64,000 nt of DNA from Flavobacteriaceae bacterium UBA3339. Lineage in GTDB: Bacteria > Bacteroidota > Bacteroidia > Flavobacteriales > Flavobacteriaceae. The stretch lies in contig DERN01000011.1 in NCBI GenBank assembly GCA_002360925.1, positions 534,630 to 598,629 on the forward strand. The letters run 5' to 3'. How positions within the stretch are numbered: the stretch's first letter is position 1; each line of letters starts with the position of its first letter. Below the pieces are notes generated by a model that was not told the origin of the DNA, did no database searches, and was given only the letters and a program-made list of their open reading frames with translations. Positions 6,830-15,548 of the stretch are shown piece by piece. The translations under genes were made by a program, and so were the position numbers.

Positions 6830-7354
6830 TTATTCTACTGTAAATTCTATGTTTTCGATTAAAGAAGAAACTGGAGATTTAAACGACAATTTCACTTTAG
6901 TTTGTTTATCGGAATGGTCTACTTTCAACGTTCCGTCGGTAATTTTGTAATAACCTGCTTCGCCTTTGCAATAACAATGTTTCCCGTAAACCAATTTCAC
7001 TTGTTCTAAATCGGCATTTTTATATTCTTTCTTAAAAGCTTCTGCGGGAATTTCCATAAAGATTTCTTCTTTATAAAAATCATCTGCATATAAATCTTCC
7101 GACTTATTTCTATTAAATTCGTACTGAACCAAAACTGCTTTCGGATCAAAATGCGGTTGCGGATACAATTCATTAAATCCGTTTAAATTCAGACCTTTTT
7201 CGAATTCGCGTGTTGCTGTAATGATTCCGTTTTCAGGAATTGCCGTTTTTACCGTAACCGTTTTTCCTAACCAGTTGGTAGAAACAACACCTTTTGTTGA
7301 ATTACAGCTTGCTGCCAAAGCCGAAATGGCTAAAAGCGTTAAAAGTTTTTTCAT
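6830..7354 (-). CDS. hypothetical lipoprotein
   Basis: From the chosen ATG at 7354 the protein has 174 residues with a lipoprotein signal peptide (MKKLLTLLAISALAASC, lipobox AASC). A longer reading from 7369 would add five residues inside the end of pth, so the internal start is preferred; it lies 4 bases after the pth stop. The mature part is beta-rich and contains a HCYCKGEAGYY segment with two close Cys. No named domain is recognised. It is probably cotranscribed with pth. The function is unknown. Confidence 0.7.
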   Translation of the reverse strand: MKKLLTLLAISALAASCNSTKGVVSTNWLGKTVTVKTAIPENGIITATREFEKGLNLNGFNELYPQPHFDPKAVLVQYEFNRNKSEDLYADDFYKEEIFMEIPAEAFKKEYKNADLEQVKLVYGKHCYCKGEAGYYKITDGTLKVDHSDKQTKVKLSFKSPVSSLIENIEFTVE

Positions 7355-7358
7355 ATAT

Positions 7359-7985
7359 TTATTTACCATTATAATTGTTCATTGCATTGTTTAAACCTGC
7401 CAAAGCAAATTCTTTCACAGCCTTAGAAACCACTTCTAAACGTTCACTTAAAAGTTTATTTTCTTCATCGCTCCAATCGCCCAACACGTAATCTACCTGC
7501 TGACCTTTTTTAAATTGATCGGATATTCCGAAACGTAAACGGGGATATTCCGAACTGTTTAAAACTGCCTGAATATTCTTTAATCCGTTGTGCCCGCCAT
7601 CTGATCCTTTGGGTTTTATGCGAATGGTTCCGAATGGTAAATTTAAATCATCTGTAATTATTAATACATTTTCTTTTGCAATTTTTTCTTTGTCCATCCA
7701 ATATTGCACAGCTTTTCCCGAAAGATTCATGTACGTATTGGGTTTTAGTAAAAAAAGCGTTCTTCCTTTTACTTTTATTTCTGTTAAAGCACCTAATTTT
7801 ACAGTTTCGAACGAAGCTTCGGCTTCTTTTGCCATAAAATCAACCGCTTTAAATCCAATATTGTGGCGCGTATTTACATATTCGGATCCTATGTTTCCCA
7901 AACCAACAATTAAATATTTCTTCATAAAATCGGTATTCGTTTCAATTTTCTCGGTTTTCTCAAACCATTTCTTAAAAAAATTCAT
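7359..7985 (-). CDS. pth: aminoacyl-tRNA hydrolase (peptidyl-tRNA hydrolase)
   Basis: Pth releases tRNA from prematurely dropped peptidyl-tRNA in the cytoplasm. The core begins KKYLIVGLGNIGSEYVNTRHNIGF, with the catalytic His in TRHN, and contains KPNTYMNLSG, TDDLNLPFG, and SDGGHNGLKN, all hallmarks of the family. The protein is 208 residues from the ATG at 7985, which gives a 20-residue N-terminal extension (MNFFKKWFEK) of a kind seen in flavobacterial Pth; the conserved core alone would start at the ATG at 7925. The still longer frame to 8054 would overlap the divergent cls gene and is rejected. A lipoprotein gene follows in the same operon. Confidence 0.93.
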   Translation of the reverse strand: MNFFKKWFEKTEKIETNTDFMKKYLIVGLGNIGSEYVNTRHNIGFKAVDFMAKEAEASFETVKLGALTEIKVKGRTLFLLKPNTYMNLSGKAVQYWMDKEKIAKENVLIITDDLNLPFGTIRIKPKGSDGGHNGLKNIQAVLNSSEYPRLRFGISDQFKKGQQVDYVLGDWSDEENKLLSERLEVVSKAVKEFALAGLNNAMNNYNGK

Positions 7986-8034
7986 TGCAAATGTATTAAC
8001 AAATCGGTAATTTAGATTTAAATCAACGCAAGTT

Positions 8035-9498
8035 ATGGAAAACATAGACATCATTTGGAATTTTATAAGTCAATGGTATTGGCTTCCGATTACTTTGGTG
8101 AATATTGCGACTATTATTTTGATTTTGATTGAAAATGGAAAGCCCGAAAAAACCATTGCTTGGATTTTAGTAATCGTTTTCCTTCCTTTAGTTGGTGTAG
8201 TTTTATATTATTTTTTCGGTCAGAAATTTCAAAAAGATAAATATTTCAGGAAGTTAGACGAAAAATACACTCATAAATTAGAAGGAGAATGGCAGGAATT
8301 GCAATCGTTTATTGAAAAGGAAATTCGACTTACCGAAACCTACGACCTGCATTTGAATGATGCGTTTGAATATCTAGTTCGAACAAAAAACTCTATTCCA
8401 ACCTCGAACAACAAAGTAGATTTACTTTTTAATGGCGAAGAAAAATTTCCTTTATTGATTGAAGATCTTCGCAAAGCACAACATCACATTCATATTGAAT
8501 ATTACATTTTTGAAGAAGACGAAATCGGAACTACCATTTTAAATTTGCTTGTAGAAAAAGTAAAACAAGGCGTTGAAGTTCGTTTGATTATTGACGATTT
8601 TGGTTCTTCTAAATTAGCGAAACACCAAAAACATTATGAAAGTTTAGGAATTCAGTTCGAAGTTTTCCTTCCCGTTCGGTTTACATCTTTAGCAAACAGT
8701 AATTATAGAAATCATCGAAAAATCGCAATTATTGACGGATTAATTGCTTATACAGGAGGAATCAATATTTCGGATAAATACATCAATCCAAATAAAATTG
8801 GACTTTATTGGCGCGATACTTCTATCCGAATTCAAGGCGATGCTGCTAAAATGTTACAAGTTCAATTTTGGCTGCATTGGCAAAGTATTTCGAATCAAGT
8901 GTTTGGTTTAAGCAAAAAATACGTTCCCGACACCGAAATAAACTATCCGAAACTTCCCGTAACTTTTGCTTTTTCTTCTCCCGGAAGTATGCCACCTTAT
9001 ATTATGGAATCGATGATTTTAAGTATTTCGAGTGCGCAAAAAAGTGTGCAATTGTGTACGCCTTATTTTATTCCGACCGAATCGTTTAAAACAGCTCTGC
9101 TTATTGCAGTTTCAAAAGGAGTTGAAGTTTCGTTGATGATTTCGGCAAAAGGCGATTCTGCAGTTGTTCAGGCAGCAACTTTATCATTCTTAAAACCCTT
9201 TGTACAACGTGGCGTAAAAGTGTATTTATACGAAAAAGGCTTTATTCATGCGAAAACAATTTGCATTGACGGTTTATTGAGTTATGTAGGAACCACCAAT
9301 TTAGATTCGAGAAGTTTTTTAATTAATTTCGAAACTTCGACTTTATTTTTAGATGAAACATTAGCAAACCAATTGTCGCAAAAATTCATAAACGACGCAA
9401 AACAGAGCCGACTTTTTACTGCCGAAACATGGCAAAACGAAAAATGGTATTATAAAACCTTTGCTTCCATTTGCAGGTTATTAGCTCCGTTGCTTTAA
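8035..9498 (+). CDS. cls: cardiolipin synthase (phospholipase D family)
   Basis: The 487-residue length and architecture fit bacterial ClsA-type enzymes, which condense two phosphatidylglycerols into cardiolipin plus glycerol at the inner membrane. Two N-terminal membrane helices (about 12-32 and 40-62) are followed by two phospholipase D domains. Each has its HKD motif: HRKIAIIDG in the first (about residues 228-236) and HAKTICIDG in the second (about 404-412), followed by GGINI and GTTNLDSRS. The gene is divergent from pth with a gap of about 50 bases. The start at ATG 8035 is the first in frame. Nothing looks broken. Confidence 0.93.
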   Translation: MENIDIIWNFISQWYWLPITLVNIATIILILIENGKPEKTIAWILVIVFLPLVGVVLYYFFGQKFQKDKYFRKLDEKYTHKLEGEWQELQSFIEKEIRLTETYDLHLNDAFEYLVRTKNSIPTSNNKVDLLFNGEEKFPLLIEDLRKAQHHIHIEYYIFEEDEIGTTILNLLVEKVKQGVEVRLIIDDFGSSKLAKHQKHYESLGIQFEVFLPVRFTSLANSNYRNHRKIAIIDGLIAYTGGINISDKYINPNKIGLYWRDTSIRIQGDAAKMLQVQFWLHWQSISNQVFGLSKKYVPDTEINYPKLPVTFAFSSPGSMPPYIMESMILSISSAQKSVQLCTPYFIPTESFKTALLIAVSKGVEVSLMISAKGDSAVVQAATLSFLKPFVQRGVKVYLYEKGFIHAKTICIDGLLSYVGTTNLDSRSFLINFETSTLFLDETLANQLSQKFINDAKQSRLFTAETWQNEKWYYKTFASICRLLAPLL

Positions 9499-9523
9499 CA
9501 GTTAAAGGTTATCTAAAACTACT

Positions 9524-10087
9524 TTATTTCTTTGCAATTCTTATTCCGGCAATTTGTTCCATTCCGGTTGGTTTGTTTATATGATCGTATTTTGGGCTTT
9601 CGTTTATTTTCACAGTACTTTCCGGTAAAATTTTTACCCACATCGAAATTTCATCATTCGCTTGCAATTGTACCAAAACAAGCTCGGTATGCAAACCTGA
9701 AGCAACATCTAAATTTCCGTATCGAAATGTAAATCGAGTTGTAGCAATAATCGTTTCGTTTTCCGTTTCACGATTTTTAATAAGATACAATTCCATTGTT
9801 AAACTATCTTTTATAGAAGTTCCCATTACACCGGGATTGATATTGGCAAAACCCGAAATTTCATAATTCCCAGTTGATGAAACCGTAATGCGTTTATTAA
9901 GAAACTGCCCGATTTTATTATACACCACATCGACGTCGTTAAACGAAACGGGCTGTAAAACCGACGGTTTATTTTCGAGATGAATACTGCGTAAACTGCG
10001 GATGTAAAACGAAGGCTCTTGTGCAAAACCAACAAAACTCATCACAAAAAACACTAAACTAAAAATACTTTTGATATGCTTTTTCAC
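9524..10087 (-). CDS. secreted protein of unknown function (paralogue of upstream gene)
   Basis: The 187-residue protein has a signal peptide (about 1-22, SFVGFAQ) and a predicted all-beta mature part. It resembles its upstream neighbour in overall plan: the segment GNYEISGFANINPG corresponds to GFYEIKASFNFNPN, and IIATTRFTF corresponds to FIAATRKSF. The shared pattern suggests a jelly-roll of C1q/TNF type, but this is only a fold guess. The start overlaps the upstream gene by 29 bases, indicating a translationally coupled pair. No enzymatic motif is visible. Confidence 0.65.
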   Translation of the reverse strand: MKKHIKSIFSLVFFVMSFVGFAQEPSFYIRSLRSIHLENKPSVLQPVSFNDVDVVYNKIGQFLNKRITVSSTGNYEISGFANINPGVMGTSIKDSLTMELYLIKNRETENETIIATTRFTFRYGNLDVASGLHTELVLVQLQANDEISMWVKILPESTVKINESPKYDHINKPTGMEQIAGIRIAKK

Positions 10088-10637
10088 TACTTATTAATTT
10101 AATTTCCCACTCGAACGAAACGCAATTTCTTTCTTTTTTATCGCAACCAATTTCGCTTCCCAACAAAATAGTTCCCATTAAACCAGAATTTACAGCAGGC
10201 GCAACTGCAACTCCTTTTTGAAGATATACAATGGTTGGATAAACCTTTATTTTAGAAAAAACGGTCTGATTTTCTTGATCGAACGATTTGCGCGTAGCCG
10301 CAATAAACTGCTCATTATCTTCCGAAATCTGAACGATTCCAAAGTTCACTCCTCCTCTATTATTTTTAATTAATGTGGTATTTGGGTTGAAATTAAAAGA
10401 CGCTTTTATTTCATAAAAACCATCCTGCGGAATAACCAATTTCTTGGTAGAATTGTCTATTTCGAACAGCGTATTTTCTTCAATCTGTCCGCGATCAATC
10501 TTTAAATAATGAAAAATTTCTTTGGTTCCTCTTTGAATATTAAATGTTTGCTTATCACTTGTTTTATAATGAAACAAAGATTGTTGCGCAAAACAAAATG
10601 TTTGAAAAAGAAGAAATAAAACAACGAAAAACCTCAT
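10059..10637 (-). CDS. secreted protein of unknown function (first of a paralogous pair)
   Basis: The 192-residue protein starts with a signal peptide (MRFFVVLFLLFQTFCFAQ) and is otherwise beta-rich. DGFYEIKASFNFNPN and EQFIAATRKSF align with the downstream overlapping gene, so the two arose by duplication. The C-terminal half contains two Cys (GCDKKERNC) that could form a disulfide. A jelly-roll (C1q-like) fold is possible. It heads a two-gene operon and is divergent from the VOC gene. Confidence 0.65.
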   Translation of the reverse strand: MRFFVVLFLLFQTFCFAQQSLFHYKTSDKQTFNIQRGTKEIFHYLKIDRGQIEENTLFEIDNSTKKLVIPQDGFYEIKASFNFNPNTTLIKNNRGGVNFGIVQISEDNEQFIAATRKSFDQENQTVFSKIKVYPTIVYLQKGVAVAPAVNSGLMGTILLGSEIGCDKKERNCVSFEWEIKLISSEKAYQKYF

Positions 10638-10728
10638 GTAAACGTACTTTTATTCTAAAACAATTAATTACTTTTAATGAATGCTAAAAGTACTAATTTA
10701 AAAACAAACACTTTTAAATTGTTGATTT

Positions 10729-11097
10729 ATGGAATTTACGAAACTAATGCCGAACGTTTTTTATGAAAACATTCAAGACGGATTAGAACTTTTTGTTGAG
10801 TGTTTAGGTTTTGAATTTGGTTTTCAGGATTTAAATGCCACCATTCCTTGTTGTGTTGTGGAAAACGGAAATCTGGCTTTTTTCTTGTTCGAAAACACGG
10901 AATATGCTTTAAAAGACCGACCGGAATTCAGGCTTCACACAAACGATATCGAAAGCGTTTATAACGAAATTGCCACTTCGCATCCGCATCTTTTACATCC
11001 TAACTTAGACAAAATTACCAAACGTCCTTGGGGCGCTTTAGAATTTGCCTTAAAAGATCGTTCAAATGTTTGCGTAATCATTCAACAATGGAATTAG
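10729..11097 (+). CDS. VOC-family (glyoxalase/bleomycin-resistance fold) protein
   Basis: The 122-residue protein fits a single VOC module of two beta-alpha-beta-beta-beta units. It begins KLMPNVFYENIQDGLELFVECLGFEF, a typical first VOC strand-helix, and ends with RPWGALEFALKDRSNVCVIIQQW. The WG-x-x-EFALKD segment resembles the Y-G-x-R-x-F-x-D-P-D-G signature of antibiotic-resistance-like VOC proteins, here diverged. The metal-ligand positions cannot be assigned with confidence. Substrate unknown. Confidence 0.75.
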   Translation: MEFTKLMPNVFYENIQDGLELFVECLGFEFGFQDLNATIPCCVVENGNLAFFLFENTEYALKDRPEFRLHTNDIESVYNEIATSHPHLLHPNLDKITKRPWGALEFALKDRSNVCVIIQQWN

Positions 11098-11132
11098 GAA
11101 TCGTTATTTAATCTCGTTTCCCGAACTATTCG

Positions 11133-11140
11133 TATCTTGG
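11133..11140 (+). promoter_or_regulatory. near-consensus -7 box TATCTTGG
   Basis: TATCTTGG differs at one position from TAnnTTTG and lies 32 bases before the ATG of the exported protein at 11173. Confidence 0.4.
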
Positions 11141-11172
11141 CTTTATCAAATTAAACGACCAAATACTCCGAA

Positions 11173-11877
11173 ATGATTATAAAACACCTATTTTTTATTC
11201 TTTTATTGTGTTTTACACAATTTGCTTTTTCACAAAACAGCGGATATTCACAAAAAAAAGAATATGGCTTAAACGGAAATGTAAAATCGGTTACAACCTA
11301 TATGGTCGATGTTTCTAAATATCGAATTCCGACCGACACGTTGAATTATTCAGGAAAAACATACATGACTTTTAATAAAAACGGAGATATAATTTTATAT
11401 AACCGATCGTATAATTTACCCGATTACAACTATGTTAGCAAATCGATTTTTAAAGGTTCGGGCAAAAATATCAGCTATGAGGAAGATTATTGGTTGAACG
11501 ATTTTCCGAAAGAACATTTAAAGTATCAATTTGTTTGGACAAGCGATTTGGAATACAAAATTACTTCTGTAAACGATAATACAAATACGGTCCGATTTAT
11601 TTCATTAAACAAGGATTTTACCGTTGATAAAGTCATTTTTAAAAGAGATTCGTACACTTCGGAAGAAAAAACGACATATACTTACAACGAAAATGTTTTA
11701 GAAAAAGTGGCTTTAAATCTGACTGTTACCGAAAATGAAGAAACAAAAACATCTGAAGATATCAGAATCGTAAAATCAGTCGATATTTATAACAATCCAA
11801 CCGTATTTCACTTTTTTAAAACCGTAAATAGCCGAGTTCCCACAACGGTTCTTTTTAAATATTACGAATATTATTAA
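11173..11877 (+). CDS. exported protein of unknown function
   Basis: The 234-residue protein has a signal peptide (about 1-20, TQFAFSQ) and a beta-rich body that begins KKEYGLNGNVKSVTTY. That opening recurs in Bacteroidota exported proteins with RHS-like or MORN-like beta-sheet repeats, in which a phrase like GNVKSVT is followed by short strands ending in Y or F. No catalytic residues are evident. It lies 9 bases before the YARHG protein gene and is probably cotranscribed with it, so the two may act together in the envelope. Confidence 0.65.
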   Translation: MIIKHLFFILLLCFTQFAFSQNSGYSQKKEYGLNGNVKSVTTYMVDVSKYRIPTDTLNYSGKTYMTFNKNGDIILYNRSYNLPDYNYVSKSIFKGSGKNISYEEDYWLNDFPKEHLKYQFVWTSDLEYKITSVNDNTNTVRFISLNKDFTVDKVIFKRDSYTSEEKTTYTYNENVLEKVALNLTVTENEETKTSEDIRIVKSVDIYNNPTVFHFFKTVNSRVPTTVLFKYYEYY

Positions 11878-11886
11878 ACCAATAGT

Positions 11887-12993
11887 ATGAAAAACATCAT
11901 CCTTGCATTGCTTTTATTAAATAGCTTTTTTTGTTCCGCAAACGACGGCGCATATTATATGAGCGGAAATCAACTTATTCCTATTAACGAAACGAGCATT
12001 CAGGTAAAAAAGGAAATTTTGTCTTTAAAACGCGTTCATAACGATTATTTGGAAGTTACAGTTGATTATACTTTTTTTAATCCCGAAAAAAACGACAAGA
12101 CTATTTTAGTGGGTTTCGAAGCTTTTTCTCCAAGCGGCGACAGTAGTTTTTCTCCTAAAAACGGACAACATCCGTATATGCATGATTTTACAGTGAATTT
12201 AAATTCGAAAGTATTGCCGTACGAAATCTCTTACATTTCGAATGAAAATAAGGACAAGAAATTTCTTTTGAGCGATATTGAAGGAGAAAGAGATTTTGGC
12301 GATGCCGATTTTTATTATGTGTATCATTTCAATGCTACTTTTTTACCCGGAAACAACAATTTGGTACATACTTATATGTTCCATTTATCGGGGTCTATCG
12401 ATTATTTGTACGATTTCGAATATATTTTAACTGCTGCAAACCGCTGGGCAAATAAACAAATCGATGATTTTACGTTAAATATCGACATGGGCGATTATCA
12501 AGATTTTTACATAAATCCTACTTTCTTTAAATCGGAAAGTGAATGGACGATTAAAGGAATTGGAAAGAAAATAGACGCTTACACTCCTGAATATCGTCAT
12601 TCGAATGGGGAAAAGGCAACGGCATTTTTTATTCAAGAAGGAGAAATTCAGTTTAAAAAGAAAAACTTTCGTCCTAACGGAGAATTATTTTTATTTACTC
12701 AGAACTATTTAACCGGAGGCGAACCTTTCGATATGTCATTCGATTTGCCATTAAGTACTGAAAATCGAATTTATTTTAGTGAAGTTTTAGACGAGAATTC
12801 TTTAAAAGTACTTCAAAATTTACCTTATGCCCGACGTGGTTATGTTTTTAATAATAAAATACTTAAAAACTATTTCGAAAAAACGCCTTGGTATATTCCA
12901 AACCCGAAATATGTTCCGGAACCCGAATATTTTACCGATACCGAAATAAGATGGCTTCACAATTTAAAAGACATTAAAATTATTCAAAAGTAG
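11887..12993 (+). CDS. exported DUF4424-like protein with C-terminal YARHG domain
   Basis: The 368-residue protein has a signal peptide (about 1-19), a large beta-rich domain (about 20-285) and a C-terminal YARHG domain (about 300-365). The large domain starts GNQLIPINETSIQVKKEIL, which resembles DUF4424. The YARHG domain is visible as LPYARRGYVFNNKILKNYF followed by PWYIPNPKYVPEP. YARHG is an extracellular, probably peptidoglycan- or envelope-associated module. The gene follows another exported protein by 9 bases. No enzymatic motif is visible. Confidence 0.7.
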   Translation: MKNIILALLLLNSFFCSANDGAYYMSGNQLIPINETSIQVKKEILSLKRVHNDYLEVTVDYTFFNPEKNDKTILVGFEAFSPSGDSSFSPKNGQHPYMHDFTVNLNSKVLPYEISYISNENKDKKFLLSDIEGERDFGDADFYYVYHFNATFLPGNNNLVHTYMFHLSGSIDYLYDFEYILTAANRWANKQIDDFTLNIDMGDYQDFYINPTFFKSESEWTIKGIGKKIDAYTPEYRHSNGEKATAFFIQEGEIQFKKKNFRPNGELFLFTQNYLTGGEPFDMSFDLPLSTENRIYFSEVLDENSLKVLQNLPYARRGYVFNNKILKNYFEKTPWYIPNPKYVPEPEYFTDTEIRWLHNLKDIKIIQK

Positions 12994-13027
12994 AAAAAGA
13001 AAGAAGTTTATTAAATCGAATAAGGAT

Positions 13028-13207
13028 ATGTTAGATGATTTATTTGGCGATTATATTTTTTCTAAAATATGGAAAGGAATCCGGATTTTAGGTAGCGTTT
13101 TAATGCGTCCCTTTTTTCCTAATAACTATACATTGAGCCAACTTTACCAAAAGAAATCGAGCGGTTTTATTGGATTACTTTTTATTGTTTTTTTTTTTTG
13201 GTTATGA
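13028..13207 (+). CDS. possible small single-helix membrane protein (59 residues)
   Basis: An ATG at 13028 opens 59 codons to TGA 13205-13207. The product begins MLDDLFGDYIFSKIWK, contains MRPFFPNNYTLSQLY, and ends in a hydrophobic segment (GFIGLLFIVFFFWL). The composition looks protein-like, with one putative C-terminal membrane helix. The last codons run through 12 consecutive T, so the end may vary by slippage or be a sequencing artefact; a frame change there would move the stop. It follows the YARHG gene by 34 bases on the same strand. The family is unknown. Confidence 0.45.
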   Translation: MLDDLFGDYIFSKIWKGIRILGSVLMRPFFPNNYTLSQLYQKKSSGFIGLLFIVFFFWL

Positions 13208-13223
13208 TGTCGTATGTAAAATA

Positions 13224-13253
13224 AAAAGCGCTTTATGAAAATAAAGCGCTTTT
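13224..13253. terminator. bidirectional terminator
   Basis: AAAAGCGCTTTAT and ATAAAGCGCTTTT form a perfect 13-bp stem around a GAAA tetraloop. It is shared by the convergent small ORF (plus) and the copper oxidase gene (minus, stop at 13257). Confidence 0.88.
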
Positions 13254-13256
13254 GTT

Positions 13257-15539
13257 CTAATAATTCAATTTAAGACCTAAACCAAATCCCATATCGCTGT
13301 CGTAATGTGTTCTTACGCTCATATTTCGATTTAGAATATAACTTAATTCGCCCATGTATTCTTTATCGGTATTGACCATAAAACCAGCACGAATTCGTTT
13401 AGAAATCGGAATATCTTCTCGCATCAATTGCAATCTAACATTTCCATCGTGATAAACTTCTGCCTGAAAATTAACCAGCATCGGCAACGTGTAAACAAAT
13501 CCGGCACTTACTAAAGCTCGTTCATCTTTCGTGTTTTTTTGCCCAAAAAGATTCTTTTCTACTTCGTGATGTCCCATTTTTCGGTAACGCCAATCAAACC
13601 CTACAAATACCTGAAACCATTGATTGCGACCTAAAAAACGACCTAAATGAGTTTCGACTTCATAACCATGCATGTTGTTGTATCCCAAAGCCCATTCAGA
13701 AGTTAGCGCCCAACGTGCATTTTGCAACATTAACATTCCATCGTTTCCATTGGTTGCAAAATCGTTTTCAATCATAAAATGCGTCATATTACTTTCGCGC
13801 TGTAACATTTTATATGCTTTTTCTTTATTGGGCAATAATGGATTTTCATAATTTCCAACTTCGAAAACGCGATTCATTCCTGCCATCATGTGATACAAAA
13901 TGTGACAATGAAAAAACCAATCGCCTTCGGTATTTGCCAGAAATTCTATTACATTGGTTTCCATCGGCATAATATCCAACACATTTTTTAAAGGTGAATA
14001 AACACCGTTTTTATTAATTACTCGAAAATCAAAACCATGTAAGTGCATCGGATGGCGCATCATAGAATTGTTGTATAAAGTAATACGCAGAATCTCGCCT
14101 TTTTTAACCGGAATTTTATCTGTTTCAGACATCACTTTATTATCCATACTCCACACATAACGATTCATATTTCCGGTTAATTCGAAGCGTAATTCTTTTA
14201 CAGGAGCATCTTTTGGGTGTTCTGTATTTTCAGGAGATTTCAACATTCCGTAATTTAATGTTGTGATTGTTGAAGCTGTATTTCCATGTGAAGAATGATC
14301 CATTCCGCTCATTTCTGAATGATTTATTTCTTGATGATGTTCTTCAGAAACTTTTTCTTTTTTTAAGGTTTTCTTTTGTGCTTCGCCTGTAATTTCAGGA
14401 TACATTACGGTATTCATATCCATTTCTTGCAAACTCATTTTCATTCCCATATCGTTCATCGTCCCGTCCATGTTCATCATATCGTTCATCATCTTCATTC
14501 CTTCAAAATATTTCAACTTCGGAAGTGGTTCTATCAATTGCTTTTTTCCTTCCCCAATAAACAAAGAAGTTAAAGAGGTTCGGTCTTCTGGAGTTGCCTG
14601 AAATTCGTACGAAACGCCTTTTTCGGGAATCGTTACGACTACATCATAAGTTTCGGAAACTCCGATAATTAAACGATCTACCTCAATAGGTTCTACATCA
14701 TTTCCATCATTTGCTACAACCGTCATTTTACCTCCCGCATATCGCAGCCAAAAATACGACGAAGCGCCTCCGTTCGAGATTCTCAATCGTACTTTATCGC
14801 CTGCTTTAAATTGTTTCAACTGACTTTCGGGTAATCCGTTTATTAAAAACTTTTCGTAATAAACATCACTTACATCCATTGCCAACATACGCCTCCATTC
14901 ATTTGTCAGTTTCGTTTTAAAGTGTCCCGCCCGAATCGCTTCTGCATAACTTTGCGTTGATCCTTTTTTAATTCCAAACCAATCATTCGCATTATGCAGC
15001 ATTCGCTGAACATTTTCGGGTTTTAAATCCGTCCATTCGCTCAACATAACCGAAACCGTTGGCAAATCATCAATCCCTTTTCTAAAAGTTGGATCATTTT
15101 CTCGCTTCTTTAAAATCATAGAACCGTACATTCCGATTTGTTCCTGATATCCGGAATGACTGTGATACCAATGCGTTCCGTTTTGAATAATGGGAAAGGA
15201 ATATGTGTAAGTAGTTCCCGGTTCAATCGGCATTTGTGTAAGTAAAGGCACACCATCTTCTCTATTTGGAAGCCACAACCCGTGCCAATGCAAAGACGTA
15301 CTTTCTTTTAATTCGTTGTGAACACGAATAACCGCAGTATCGCCTTCGGTAAACTCTAAAGTAGGCATTGGAATTTGACCATTTACCGAAATAGCTCGCT
15401 TTTCTTTTCCCGAAAAGTTCACAATTGTATCACGAACAAACAAATTATATTCTACGCGTTTTTGCGCATGCAAATTAAACGAAACAACAAATGCGATGAG
15501 TCCAAAGAACCAATTCTGAATCTTAAAATCTGTTTTCAT
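13257..15539 (-). CDS. copA: copper-resistance multicopper oxidase, CopA-CopB-like fusion
   Basis: About 760 residues. A signal peptide precedes three cupredoxin domains containing all four copper-ligand motifs: HWHGLW (84-89), HWYHSHSG (123-130), HPMHLHG (495-501) and HCHILYHMMAGM (543-554). A Met-rich insert (about 346-382) and a His/Met segment HSEMSGMDHSSH (about 406-417) are typical copper-buffering parts of periplasmic CopA/PcoA. Unlike classical CopA, the protein continues for about 150 residues after the last ligand motif with a beta-barrel-like tail (about 610-760). That tail resembles the outer-membrane CopB repeat region (TSEWALGYNNMHGYEVETH, WFQVFVGFDWR). It likely oxidises Cu(I) in the periplasm. 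It ends an operon with a DUF3347 protein and a Cys-rich protein. Confidence 0.88.
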   Translation of the reverse strand: MKTDFKIQNWFFGLIAFVVSFNLHAQKRVEYNLFVRDTIVNFSGKEKRAISVNGQIPMPTLEFTEGDTAVIRVHNELKESTSLHWHGLWLPNREDGVPLLTQMPIEPGTTYTYSFPIIQNGTHWYHSHSGYQEQIGMYGSMILKKRENDPTFRKGIDDLPTVSVMLSEWTDLKPENVQRMLHNANDWFGIKKGSTQSYAEAIRAGHFKTKLTNEWRRMLAMDVSDVYYEKFLINGLPESQLKQFKAGDKVRLRISNGGASSYFWLRYAGGKMTVVANDGNDVEPIEVDRLIIGVSETYDVVVTIPEKGVSYEFQATPEDRTSLTSLFIGEGKKQLIEPLPKLKYFEGMKMMNDMMNMDGTMNDMGMKMSLQEMDMNTVMYPEITGEAQKKTLKKEKVSEEHHQEINHSEMSGMDHSSHGNTASTITTLNYGMLKSPENTEHPKDAPVKELRFELTGNMNRYVWSMDNKVMSETDKIPVKKGEILRITLYNNSMMRHPMHLHGFDFRVINKNGVYSPLKNVLDIMPMETNVIEFLANTEGDWFFHCHILYHMMAGMNRVFEVGNYENPLLPNKEKAYKMLQRESNMTHFMIENDFATNGNDGMLMLQNARWALTSEWALGYNNMHGYEVETHLGRFLGRNQWFQVFVGFDWRYRKMGHHEVEKNLFGQKNTKDERALVSAGFVYTLPMLVNFQAEVYHDGNVRLQLMREDIPISKRIRAGFMVNTDKEYMGELSYILNRNMSVRTHYDSDMGFGLGLKLNY

Positions 15540-15548
15540 AACCCTACA

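Noticed and set aside
7986..8054. Longer N-terminus for pth
   Set aside because: It would overlap the divergent cls start and adds residues absent from the family.
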